Part shown: piece by piece, positions 1 to 6,221 of the stretch | How positions within the stretch are numbered: the first letter of the stretch is position 1 | Layout of the letters: every line of letters starts with the position of its first letter | Source of the DNA: Candidatus Delongbacteria bacterium | GTDB lineage: Bacteria > UBA4055 | DNA: 6,848 nucleotides | Reading direction: 5' to 3' | NCBI GenBank assembly: GCA_022013635.1 | Contig: JAKLPX010000307.1 | Coordinates: 1-6,848, forward strand | Translations under genes and position numbers: made by a program | The notes under the pieces: generated by a model | What the model was told of the DNA's origin: nothing | What the model saw: only the letters and a program-made list of their open reading frames with translations | Databases searched by the model: none

Positions 1-1505
1 TAAACGATATTATTATTAAAAACGGCGTATATCAGTCTGTAAATACAGATATAAACGGAATAATTCATTCAAAAGCAGTTATTATCTGTTCCGGAACATT
101 TTTAAAAGCCGTTATACATATCGGGAAAAAACAGATTCCTTCCGGAAGACTGGGCGAAAAATCAGCCGAACGGTTATCGAAAAAGCTCAAGAATTACGGT
201 TTTGAAACCGGAAGATTAAAAACAGGGACTCCTCCGAGAATTTCAGGCTGTTCGATAAATTTTGAGGAATTGGAGGTTCATGGCTCGGATGCGCATATAA
301 TACCTTTTTCTTTCAGGCATAATAAGGCATTTATAAAACAGATGCCGTGCTTTATTACAAACACAAATGAAACTACCCATAAAATAATTTACGATAATCT
401 TCATAAAACAGCGTTGTTTTCCGGTCAGATCAAAGGAACGGGACCGAGATACTGTCCATCCATTGAAGACAAAGTAAACAGATTCAAAGATAAAACATCG
501 CACCGGCTCTTTTTGGAACCGGAAGGACTATACACGAACGAATACTATATAAACGGTTTTTCTTCAAGTCTTCCGGTGGATATTCAGAAAAGAGCATTGC
601 GTACGGTAAAAGGATTGGAAAAAGCACATTTCGTAAGACCGGCCTACGCCATTGAATACGATTATTTTCCGGCATATCAGATTAAATTATCTTTAGAAAC
701 CAGAAATGTGGAAAATCTATATTTTGCAGGTCAGATAAACGGCACTTCAGGCTACGAAGAAGCTGCGGCTCAAGGATTGCTGGCAGGAATAAACTCTGTA
801 TTAAAAATTGACGATAAAGAGCCTTTTATACTAAAGCGCAACGAAGCATATATCGGAGTTTTAATAGACGACCTTATAACAAAAGACATCAGAGAGCCGT
901 ACCGGATGTTTACTTCGCTTGCGGAATACAGGCTGGAATTAAGACATGATAACGCCGATTCTCGATTGTTGAAATTTTCAAAAAAATATCAACTGCTTAC
1001 AAATAAGGAGTTAGAATTTTTAGAGAACAGGCTCATAAATATTGAAAAATTACCCGATATTTTTTTGAATTTAAAGGTCAAAAAAGAAAAATTGAGTGAA
1101 TTTTTTATTAATAATTCTCTCGAAGGCACTCAGGAAGGATCCGACATTTACAGACTTTTGAAAAGACCTGAGGTAAATATAGACATTATGCTGAATTCAA
1201 AAATATTGGATTTAGAAGAAAAATATTCATATTATGAAATGAAACAGGCTGAAACATTGATAAAATATGAAGGTTACATAAAAAGACAAAACGACATGAT
1301 TGAGAAATTTGAAAAGAATGAAAAAATTAAGTTACCCCAAGATATAAATTATTCCGAATTCAAAGGTTTAAAAAAAGAGGCAGTCGAAAAATTGAACCGG
1401 ATAAAACCCGTTTCGGTTGGTCAGGCGAGCAGAATAGCCGGTATATCGCCCGCCGATGTTTCGGTAATATTTATAAATCTGAAAGCAAGAGGTTTAATTA
1501 AATGA
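1..1505 (+). CDS. mnmG: MnmG, tRNA uridine-5-carboxymethylaminomethyl modification enzyme (5' end missing)
   Basis: MnmG (GidA) is an FAD enzyme that works with the GTPase MnmE to install the (carboxymethyl)aminomethyl group at C5 of wobble U34 in certain tRNAs. The reading frame is open from base 3 and gives 500 residues before TGA. The family is usually about 620-630 residues long, so the N-terminal FAD-binding part (roughly 130 residues) lies left of the window. Visible family motifs, in order, are SGTFLKAVIHIG, GRLKTGTPPRI, GPRYCPSIEDK (the Cys matching the proposed catalytic Cys277 of E. coli), FLEPEGL, YAIEYD, FAGQINGTSGYEEAAAQG and EPYRMFTSLAEYRL. The C-terminal MnmE-binding helical domain carries KYEGYIKRQ and SVGQASRIAGISPADVS. 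Nothing is missing from the visible part. The stop overlaps the rsmG start in an ATGA, the usual gidA-gidB pairing. Any start codon inside the visible part would be internal. Confidence 0.97.
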   Translation, partial: NDIIIKNGVYQSVNTDINGIIHSKAVIICSGTFLKAVIHIGKKQIPSGRLGEKSAERLSKKLKNYGFETGRLKTGTPPRISGCSINFEELEVHGSDAHIIPFSFRHNKAFIKQMPCFITNTNETTHKIIYDNLHKTALFSGQIKGTGPRYCPSIEDKVNRFKDKTSHRLFLEPEGLYTNEYYINGFSSSLPVDIQKRALRTVKGLEKAHFVRPAYAIEYDYFPAYQIKLSLETRNVENLYFAGQINGTSGYEEAAAQGLLAGINSVLKIDDKEPFILKRNEAYIGVLIDDLITKDIREPYRMFTSLAEYRLELRHDNADSRLLKFSKKYQLLTNKELEFLENRLINIEKLPDIFLNLKVKKEKLSEFFINNSLEGTQEGSDIYRLLKRPEVNIDIMLNSKILDLEEKYSYYEMKQAETLIKYEGYIKRQNDMIEKFEKNEKIKLPQDINYSEFKGLKKEAVEKLNRIKPVSVGQASRIAGISPADVSVIFINLKARGLIK

Positions 1506-2104
1506 ATAATCAGGTAAACGAAATTATAAAATCGTCGGAAACAGAGATCGGTCTTGTTTTCCACGATAAGATTAAAAGAAAGCTGAAATTATATTTTGAA
1601 TATCTATTGGATTGGAATAAAAAAATAAACCTTATTTCAAGAAAAAGCGAATCGTCTGTTTTGTCAACGGCTCTGATAGAATCTTATGCGCTTTTTGAAA
1701 TCATAAGAGATTATTCGGGAGATTTTCTTGATGTGGGATCCGGAGGCGGGCTTCCGGGAATAATTATTTCCATTCTTCTGCCCGAAGCTAAAATTGAATT
1801 ACTGGATTCGATCAGGAAAAAAGCCGTATTTATGGAATCTGCGATATCTCATTTAAAACTCTCTAACATTACTGCCGTTAATAAACGGCTTGAAGAACTT
1901 CCGGAATCAAAGAAGTATGATTTGATATTTTCAAGAGGAGTTGGGAATTTCGAAAATTTAAGAAACCATTATTTCAGACTGATTAAAAATTCCGGCAGTA
2001 TATTTATTCTTACCGGCGAAGACAATTCAAAATTATTCAGGAAATATGAAATATTACAAAATCCTTTTCTCCATGGTAGAATTATTGTCAATCTGGAGAA
2101 GTAG
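1502..2104 (+). CDS. rsmG: RsmG, 16S rRNA (guanine-527-N7) methyltransferase
   Basis: RsmG (GidB) is a cytoplasmic SAM-dependent methyltransferase that makes m7G527 in the 530 loop of 16S rRNA. Loss of the family's activity is known to give low-level streptomycin resistance. The 200-residue product is slightly shorter than E. coli RsmG (about 207). The N-terminal helix carries LLDWNKKINLIS (residues 35-46). SAM-binding motif I is FLDVGSGGGLPGI (75-87). It is followed by LLDSIRKKAVFME (100-112) and SRGVG (144-148), whose Arg matches the conserved SRA of the family. The segment that normally reads RHxxDSL is here ALIESYALF (57-65), so the Arg-His and Asp are replaced. This divergence is unusual, but the fold motifs and the mnmG neighbour make the call firm. 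The ATG overlaps the mnmG stop by four bases. AAGAGG at 1487-1492 sits 9 bases upstream, so translation is probably coupled. Confidence 0.95.
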   Translation: MNNQVNEIIKSSETEIGLVFHDKIKRKLKLYFEYLLDWNKKINLISRKSESSVLSTALIESYALFEIIRDYSGDFLDVGSGGGLPGIIISILLPEAKIELLDSIRKKAVFMESAISHLKLSNITAVNKRLEELPESKKYDLIFSRGVGNFENLRNHYFRLIKNSGSIFILTGEDNSKLFRKYEILQNPFLHGRIIVNLEK

Positions 2105-2460
2105 TGTTTAAATTCGGCGATATTATAATTTACGCGGTAATAATTATTTCCATATCTTATCCGTTATTCAACAAAAGACGATTCTCAGGCGATAAAATTC
2201 AGATAATTCACGGGAAAGAAATAAAAATATTAGATGCAAACAAAGACACTGTTTTTGTAATTTCCGGAGGTAACGGTCTAACGGAAGTAGAAGTTAGGAA
2301 TAACATGGTGAGGGTAAAAAAATCAAACTGCAGGGACAAATACTGCGAAAAACAGGATTGGTTAAATAAAAGCGATAACAGAAGTATAATTTGTATGCCG
2401 AATAAAGTTATTGTGAGATTTATTAAAGAAAACAGCGGGATAGATGCCGTTACGGAGTAA
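2104..2460 (+). CDS. NusG domain II-containing membrane-anchored protein
   Basis: This is a 118-residue member of the small NusG-domain-II (DUF1312-type) family. The family resembles the insert domain of some NusG proteins but has no known link to transcription. Its biochemical role is not established. One hydrophobic segment (about residues 6-22) should anchor it in the inner membrane. The rest is a predicted small beta domain. Its hallmark is the cysteine set C76-x4-C81 in NCRDKYCEKQDWL plus C97 in SIICMPN, followed by a strand reading KVIVRFI. The spacing fits the family pattern CxxxxC...siiClPN. The GTG start uses the last base of the rsmG stop codon (TAGTG) and has GGAG at 2095-2098, 5 bases upstream. 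No other in-frame start would keep the membrane segment. A Gx-family gene follows at once, a pairing seen in many anaerobes, so the two may act together in the envelope. Family confidence is good, function unknown. Confidence 0.85.
   Translation: MFKFGDIIIYAVIIISISYPLFNKRRFSGDKIQIIHGKEIKILDANKDTVFVISGGNGLTEVEVRNNMVRVKKSNCRDKYCEKQDWLNKSDNRSIICMPNKVIVRFIKENSGIDAVTE
2454..2457 (+). promoter_or_regulatory. Ribosome binding site deciding the Gx gene start
   Basis: GGAG lies just before and into the TAA stop of the preceding gene, 4 bases before the ATG at 2462. The alternative in-frame ATG at 2444 has only a weak GGGA 3 bases away. This favours the downstream start. Confidence 0.5.
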
Positions 2461-2461
2461 A

Positions 2462-2986
2462 ATGTTAAAAATTGAGTATGGGAGCAGAGTTTATATTATA
2501 GCCGTATTTTCTGCGCTGGCTTCACTGCTTCAATTGCTCGAAATATTCATCATTCTTCCAATCCCGTTTGTAAAAATCGGTCTCGCAAACGCAATAGTGT
2601 TATTTTTTATTTTGAAAAGGCAATATTTGATCGCTTTTATGGTAAATATGATAAGAGTTTTCATAGGAGGTTTTTTCAGCGCAAAACTATTCAGCCTTCC
2701 ATTTATCTTTTCATTCGCCGGCGCGAATTTATCATACTTTGCAATGTTATTTTTATTTATAATTATAGGGAGAATAACTTCCGCAGTTGCAATAAGCGTC
2801 TGCGGAGCGATAATTTTTAATTTAACCCAATACTGTCTTTTCGTTTATTTTTTTAACAGGACTATTGATTATAATGTAACTGTTTCAATTATAATTTCCT
2901 TGAGCTTAATACCCGGTGTTCTTACAGGCATTATCGCCGATATGTTGAATAAACAGGATATAGAACTGATAAAAAAGCCCCGATGA
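2462..2986 (+). CDS. Gx transporter family membrane protein (annotated elsewhere as heptaprenyl diphosphate synthase component I)
   Basis: This is a polytopic inner-membrane protein of the Hpre_diP_synt_I / Gx family, 174 residues from the chosen ATG. Five to six hydrophobic stretches are visible, starting with VYIIAVFSALASLLQLLEIF and ending with SLSLIPGVLTGIIADML. Family landmarks are VKIGLANAIVL, MIRVFIGGFFS, FSFAGANLSYFAM and SVCGAIIFNLTQ. The old name comes from a presumed subunit of heptaprenyl diphosphate synthase. No prenyl-synthase Asp-rich motif is present, and the architecture looks more like the small substrate-binding membrane subunit of a transporter. That reading is an inference and no substrate can be named. 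An in-frame ATG at 2444 would add six residues and overlap the upstream gene by 17 bases. I prefer 2462 because of its GGAG site. The gene is last in the operon, and its final codons lie inside the terminator hairpin. Confidence 0.82.
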   Translation: MLKIEYGSRVYIIAVFSALASLLQLLEIFIILPIPFVKIGLANAIVLFFILKRQYLIAFMVNMIRVFIGGFFSAKLFSLPFIFSFAGANLSYFAMLFLFIIIGRITSAVAISVCGAIIFNLTQYCLFVYFFNRTIDYNVTVSIIISLSLIPGVLTGIIADMLNKQDIELIKKPR

Positions 2987-3000
2987 TTCAGGGCTTTTTT
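2971..3000 (+). terminator. Intrinsic terminator of the mnmG operon, probably bidirectional
   Basis: There is a perfect 10-bp stem, AAAAAAGCCC (2971-2980) with GGGCTTTTTT (2991-3000), and a 10-base loop. The U-run is on the 3' arm. On the opposite strand the hairpin also ends in a U-run, so it can stop dnaK transcripts too. The left arm encodes the last residues of the Gx protein and the TGA (2984-2986) lies in the loop. Confidence 0.88.
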
Positions 3001-3012
3001 ATTAGTGTAAAG

Positions 3013-3045
3013 CAGAAGCCCCGCCTTCTAAGGCGGGGAATTCTG
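3013..3045. repeat. GC-rich imperfect palindrome (REP-like or IS200/IS605-end-like hairpin)
   Basis: The core arms are CCCCGCC (3019-3025) and GGCGGGG (3032-3038) with a six-base TTCTAA loop, which can tighten to four bases by one more T-A pair. An outer stem of CAGAA (3013-3017) with TTCTG (3041-3045) is separated from the core by a G/AA internal loop. It lies 10 bases past the dnaK stop on the - strand and may help terminate dnaK. It has no proper U-tract, only a weakly U-rich TTCTGCTTT. Its GC content contrasts sharply with the surroundings. Similar CCCCGCC/GGCGGGG hairpins are found at ends of IS200/IS605 elements and in REP repeats. No transposase is present here, so that origin is an inference. 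Confidence 0.6.
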
Positions 3046-3055
3046 TTCATCATTC

Positions 3056-4978
3056 TTATTTATCGTCGTCAACCACTTCAAAATCTGCGTTTTCGACATC
3101 ATCTTTTCCGGACTGTGTGTTTTCTTCTTTAGACTGATGCTGACTCTGTCCGAAATCCTGCGGATTAGCTCCCTGGCTCTGACTCTGATTTGCCATTTTT
3201 TGACTTATATCGTGCCAGATTTTATTATGGTCTTCAGTCGCTTTTTTAATTGCATCAATATCGTCTGTTTTTAAAATTTCTTTTAATTTGCCGAGGCTTG
3301 ATTCAAGTCTTTCTTTGTCGGCGGTATCAATTTTGCTTTCAAGATCCTTTAACAGTTTTTCTGTCTGGAAAATTGCCTGATCGCCGGAATTTCTTATATC
3401 GGCTTTTTCTTTTTTCTTCTTATCGGTTTCTTCGTTTGCTTTAGCTTCAGCTTTCATCCTTTTAATTTCGGAATCGCTTAGGCCGGAAGAAACTTCAATT
3501 TTTACATTCTGAGTTTTACCGGTTGCTTTGTCTTTTGCCGAAACGCTTAAAATTCCGTTGGCGTCAATGTCAAATGTTACTTCTATCTGAGGAATGCCCC
3601 TCTGTGCAGGAGCTATGCCGTCCAATTGGAATCTTCCTATTGTCTTGTTGTCAGGCGCCATGGGTCTTTCTCCCTGGAGCACATGAATATCAACCGCCGG
3701 CTGATTATCTGCGGCTGTCGAGAAAACTTCGGTTTTTTTCGTCGGAATAGTGGTGTTCGATTCGATCAGTCTGGTCATAACGCCGCCTAATGTTTCAATT
3801 CCCAACGACAGCGGAGTTATATCAAGCAGTAAGACCTCGTTTACATCGCCTGCTAAAATTCCTGCCTGAATTGCTGCGCCCAATGCTACGACTTCGTCAG
3901 GATTAACGCTCTTGTTCGGTTCTTTGCCAAAAAAGCTTCGGACAGCATCAACTACCGCCGGTATTCTTGTCGAACCGCCGACGAGAATAACTTCTTTAAT
4001 ATCTTTTAAATCAATTCCTGCGTCTCTAACCGCGAGTTTACATGGTTCAATTGACCTTCTTACCAAATCATTTGTAAGTTCGTTGAATTTAGCTCTTGTT
4101 AAATTTATATCAAGGTGTTTCGGTCCGTCCTGAGTTGCGGTTATAAAAGGCAAATTAACTTGAGTCTGAGTCTGGGAAGAAAGCTCCATTTTTGCCTTTT
4201 CGGAAGCCTCTTTCAGCCTTTGAAGAGCCATCGGATCCTTTCTTAGATCAACACCTTCAAGTTTTTTAAATTCATCAGCGAGATAATCAATTAATTTTTG
4301 GTCGAAATCATCGCCGCCCAAATGAGTGTCGCCGTTAGTAGATTTAACCTCAAAAACTCCGTCTCCTATCTCAAGAATTGAAATATCAAATGTTCCGCCG
4401 CCGAGGTCGTAAACTGCTATTGTTCCATCAATCTTTTTATCAAGACCGTAAGATAATGCAGCTGCAGTCGGTTCGTTTACGATCCTTTTTACTTCAAGTC
4501 CGGCTATTATCCCGGCGTCTTTTGTGGCTTGTCTCTGCGCGTCGTTGAAATAAGCCGGAACGGTAATAACCGCTTCGGTTACTTTTGTTCCGAGATAGTC
4601 TTCAGCGGCTTGTTTTAATTTCTGTAAAATTACCGCCGAAATTTCTGGAGGAGTAAATTCCTTATCGCCGATTTTTACCTGAACGACACCGTTTGAATTT
4701 TGGGTAACTTCATAAGGAACTTCTTTTATTTCCTGTCCTACTTCGGAATATTTTCTTCCCATGAACCTTTTAATTGAATAAACGGTTCTATGAGAATTTG
4801 TAATAGCCTGTCTTTTAGCCGGACCGCCAACCAGTCTTTCTTCGTTTTTCGAAAAAGCTACAACAGATGGAGTTGTTCTTCCGCCTTCAGCGTTGGTAAT
4901 TACGACCGGTTCGTTACCTTCCATAACGGCTACACAGCTGTTTGTGGTTCCAAGGTCTATACCGATTATTTTTCCCAT
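3056..4978 (-). CDS. dnaK: DnaK, Hsp70 molecular chaperone
   Basis: DnaK is the cytoplasmic ATP-driven chaperone that binds exposed hydrophobic peptides, working with DnaJ and GrpE. The 640-residue product is full length (E. coli has 638). The nucleotide-binding domain (1 to about 380) shows [10 protein letters not shown] (5-14), [41 protein letters not shown] (191-202, Thr196 matching E. coli Thr199) and GGSTRIP (334-340). The interdomain linker VLLLD is at 382-386. The substrate-binding beta domain and helical lid follow. The tail is Gln/Ser-rich (about 597-623) and ends in the acidic [14 protein letters not shown], typical of bacterial DnaK. The ATG has AGGAG (4986-4990) 7 bases upstream. 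The gene is monocistronic as far as seen: neither dnaJ nor grpE flanks it. It converges on the mnmG operon and diverges from lgt. No CIRCE element is visible, so HrcA control is not supported here. Confidence 0.99.
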   Translation of the reverse strand: MGKIIGIDLGTTNSCVAVMEGNEPVVITNAEGGRTTPSVVAFSKNEERLVGGPAKRQAITNSHRTVYSIKRFMGRKYSEVGQEIKEVPYEVTQNSNGVVQVKIGDKEFTPPEISAVILQKLKQAAEDYLGTKVTEAVITVPAYFNDAQRQATKDAGIIAGLEVKRIVNEPTAAALSYGLDKKIDGTIAVYDLGGGTFDISILEIGDGVFEVKSTNGDTHLGGDDFDQKLIDYLADEFKKLEGVDLRKDPMALQRLKEASEKAKMELSSQTQTQVNLPFITATQDGPKHLDINLTRAKFNELTNDLVRRSIEPCKLAVRDAGIDLKDIKEVILVGGSTRIPAVVDAVRSFFGKEPNKSVNPDEVVALGAAIQAGILAGDVNEVLLLDITPLSLGIETLGGVMTRLIESNTTIPTKKTEVFSTAADNQPAVDIHVLQGERPMAPDNKTIGRFQLDGIAPAQRGIPQIEVTFDIDANGILSVSAKDKATGKTQNVKIEVSSGLSDSEIKRMKAEAKANEETDKKKKEKADIRNSGDQAIFQTEKLLKDLESKIDTADKERLESSLGKLKEILKTDDIDAIKKATEDHNKIWHDISQKMANQSQSQGANPQDFGQSQHQSKEENTQSGKDDVENADFEVVDDDK

Positions 4979-5033
4979 TTTGATTCTCCTATTTTTAATT
5001 AATTTTGTACGAGATTAATTTCCTGATCTAATT

Positions 5034-5062
5034 TATATACAAATAACGAGCCACAATTTCAA
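5034..5062 (-). promoter_or_regulatory. Predicted sigma70-type promoter of dnaK
   Basis: On the - strand there is TTGAAA (5062-5057), a 17-base spacer and TATATA (5039-5034). This predicts a transcript start near 5027 and a leader of about 50 bases. The -35 matches consensus at 5 of 6 positions and the -10 at 4 of 6. No sigma32-type CTTGAA/CCCCAT pair was seen. Confidence 0.55.
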
Positions 5063-5079
5063 ATTGCTTAAAAAAGCAA
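5054..5079. repeat. Overlapping inverted repeats over the dnaK -35 region
   Basis: CAATTTCAAATTG (5054-5066) is a perfect palindrome with 6-base arms and one central base, and it contains the dnaK -35 hexamer. It overlaps a second inverted repeat, TTGCTT (5064-5069) with AAGCAA (5074-5079), separated by four A. Either could be an operator. AT-rich sequence makes short palindromes common, so this is tentative. Confidence 0.35.
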
Positions 5080-5150
5080 ATCTAACAATAGAAATAAAAG
5101 AGAGATACAAAAAAGCATATTACGAAGGGCGGTCTCAAAGATAATTTTAA

Positions 5151-5178
5151 TTGTCAGTATAATGTCAGTAATTATTAT
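5151..5178 (+). promoter_or_regulatory. Predicted lgt promoter
   Basis: TTGTCA (5151-5156), a 16-base spacer and TATTAT (5173-5178) each match consensus at 5 of 6 positions. A perfect TATAAT at 5158-5163 lies inside the spacer but has a poor -35 partner. Another perfect TATAAT at 5224-5229 has TCGAAA 17 bases upstream (5201-5206). More than one start site is possible. All would give a leader before the ATG at 5299. Confidence 0.5.
5152..5170 (+). repeat. Direct repeat TGTCAGTA x2 with 11-base period (Pho-box-like operator candidate)
   Basis: TGTCAGTA occurs at 5152-5159 and 5163-5170, that is TGTCA-N6-TGTCA. Tandem TGTCA half-sites at 11 bases are the layout of the E. coli Pho box and of many OmpR/PhoB-type sites. 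The first copy overlaps the predicted -35 of lgt and the second lies between -35 and -10. Regulator identity is inference. Confidence 0.45.
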
Positions 5179-5282
5179 ATAAACCGGTCGTATCTGCATT
5201 TCGAAAACATGATTCATTGGACCTATAATAACATATTTAAATTGCAGAAGTATGATTTTATTCTTAAATTTGAAAATAAAAA

Positions 5283-5287
5283 AAGGA
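5283..5287 (+). promoter_or_regulatory. Ribosome binding site deciding the lgt start
   Basis: AAGGA lies 11 bases before ATG 5299, which is rather far but acceptable. The upstream in-frame ATG at 5209 has no purine-rich site before it. Confidence 0.45.
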
Positions 5288-5298
5288 AAATTACGGCA

Positions 5299-6138
5299 AT
5301 GGAATCTTTTTTAGCATGGTGGCAGACATTACCCTACAGAATAGATCCGACGATAGTTCAGCTGGGAACTTTTCAGATAAAGTATTACGGTCTGATGTAC
5401 ATTATCGCATTCTCCCTGACATTTTATCTTTTAAACTTAAGGATTAAAAACAAAGAATTCGACATAAAAAAAGAAATTTTGGAAAATTATTTTTTTATGA
5501 TAATAATATTCGTGCTGATCGGAGGCAGATTAGGATATGTCCTTTTCTATAACATGGAATACTATATACATAATCCGCTCGAAATATTTCTTCCTTTCAA
5601 ATTTAATAACGGATTTGAATTTACTGGAATTGCAGGGATGTCTTACCACGGAGCCGTTATAGCCGCTTTTATAGGTACTTATTATTTCTCTAAAAAGAAT
5701 AAGCTTGAATTTTTAAAATTTACAGATTTTATTGTCACGGCAGCTCCGTTAGGCTATACATTCGGCAGAATAGGAAATTTTTTGAATGGTGAACTGTACG
5801 GCAGAGTTACAGAATCTGATATCGGAATGTATTTTCCTTTGGCCGGAGATGAAATGCTCAGGCATCCTTCTCAGCTTTACGAAGCTGTTTTTGAAGGAGT
5901 ATTTATATTTTTAATCCTATGGAATATCAGAAAATACAAATTTCGAAACGGATTTTTCATATCCGCATATTTTATATTGTATGGTATAGTACGGTTCGTT
6001 ATTGAATATTTCAGAGAACCGGACGATCAACTGGGATTCGTATTATTAAACTTGTCAATGGGTCAGGTTCTATGCTTTGTAATGATTATATCGGGATTAA
6101 TTTTGTTTATTTCATGCGGGAAAAAAGAGGTCGGGTGA
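5299..6138 (+). CDS. lgt: Lgt, phosphatidylglycerol--prolipoprotein diacylglyceryl transferase
   Basis: Lgt is the inner-membrane enzyme that moves a diacylglyceryl group from phosphatidylglycerol to the lipobox cysteine of prolipoproteins, the first step of lipoprotein maturation. From ATG 5299 it has 279 residues, normal for the family, with about seven membrane segments. Motifs are IKYYGLMY (27-34), GGRLGYVLFYN (75-85), GMSYHGAVIAAF (113-124), the Lgt signature GRIGNFLNGELYGR (156-169), HPSQLYEAVFEG (189-200) and YGIVRFVIEYFREPD (228-242), then SMGQVL. By alignment from memory, H117, R157, N160 and E165 match E. coli H103, R143, N146 and E151, so the enzyme should be active. An in-frame ATG at 5209 would add 30 Lys/Asn-rich residues with no family counterpart and no ribosome site, so I reject it. 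No clear terminator follows. A predicted lipoprotein gene starts 83 bases downstream from its own promoter. Confidence 0.96.
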   Translation: MESFLAWWQTLPYRIDPTIVQLGTFQIKYYGLMYIIAFSLTFYLLNLRIKNKEFDIKKEILENYFFMIIIFVLIGGRLGYVLFYNMEYYIHNPLEIFLPFKFNNGFEFTGIAGMSYHGAVIAAFIGTYYFSKKNKLEFLKFTDFIVTAAPLGYTFGRIGNFLNGELYGRVTESDIGMYFPLAGDEMLRHPSQLYEAVFEGVFIFLILWNIRKYKFRNGFFISAYFILYGIVRFVIEYFREPDDQLGFVLLNLSMGQVLCFVMIISGLILFISCGKKEVG

Positions 6139-6161
6139 CCGCTCGGGATGAATTTTAAAAT

Positions 6162-6180
6162 TATAACTTGAATATAACTT
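6162..6180 (+). repeat. Direct repeat TATAACTT x2 with 11-base period
   Basis: TATAACTT occurs at 6162-6169 and 6173-6180, flanking and overlapping the predicted -35 of the lipoprotein gene. The period equals that of the repeat before lgt, although the word differs. It is AT-rich and could be chance. Confidence 0.35.
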
Positions 6181-6196
6181 TCTTTAATCATATATT
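6168..6196 (+). promoter_or_regulatory. Predicted sigma70-type promoter of the lipoprotein gene
   Basis: TTGAAT (6168-6173), a 17-base spacer and TATATT (6191-6196) predict a start near 6203 and a leader of about 20 bases that includes the GGAG ribosome site at 6211-6214. The -10 matches 5 of 6 positions and the -35 4 of 6. It suggests transcription independent of lgt. Confidence 0.55.
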
Positions 6197-6221
6197 TAGC
6201 GCAAACAAACGGAGTTTATCA

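Larger units (their letters stand above)
4979..5298. other. Divergent intergenic region between dnaK and lgt
   Basis: This 320-base stretch has no convincing gene. It holds the dnaK ribosome binding site and promoter (left third, - strand), the nested palindromes over the -35, the lgt promoter and 11-base-period repeat (about 5151-5178), and a second perfect TATAAT at 5224-5229 on the + strand. An open frame from ATG 5209 continues into lgt but is read as 5' leader, not protein. Bases 5080-5150 show nothing recognisable. Confidence 0.6.

Noticed and set aside
243..675. Open frames on the - strand inside mnmG
   Set aside because: They are antisense to a clearly conserved MnmG frame and show no recognisable protein features.
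2444..2461. Six-residue longer start for the Gx protein
   Set aside because: It would overlap the upstream gene by 17 bases with a weak ribosome site, whereas the ATG at 2462 has GGAG. It cannot be fully excluded.
3250..4133. Open frames on the + strand across dnaK (3250-3444, 3523-3750, 3912-4133)
   Set aside because: They are antisense shadows of a highly conserved dnaK, with low-complexity or Leu/Arg-rich translations and no family features.
5242..5270. A third lgt promoter candidate, TTGCAG-17-TAAATT
   Set aside because: Both boxes are poor (3 of 6 and 4 of 6) and would place the start almost on the ribosome binding site.
5209..5298. N-terminal extension of Lgt from the upstream ATG
   Set aside because: It has no ribosome binding site, is Lys/Asn-rich, does not resemble the Lgt N-terminus, and contains a perfect -10-like TATAAT. 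Lgt similarity starts at MESFLAWWQ.
4979..5298. CIRCE element, riboswitch or tRNA in the dnaK-lgt interval
   Set aside because: I found no TTAGCACTC/GAGTGCTAA pair, no tRNA cloverleaf, and no conserved riboswitch core by eye.
6127..6162. Possible terminator after lgt: GGTC-N4-GACC followed by AATTTTAAAATT
   Set aside because: The stem has only four pairs and no U-tract. The AT palindrome is short and likely chance in this composition.
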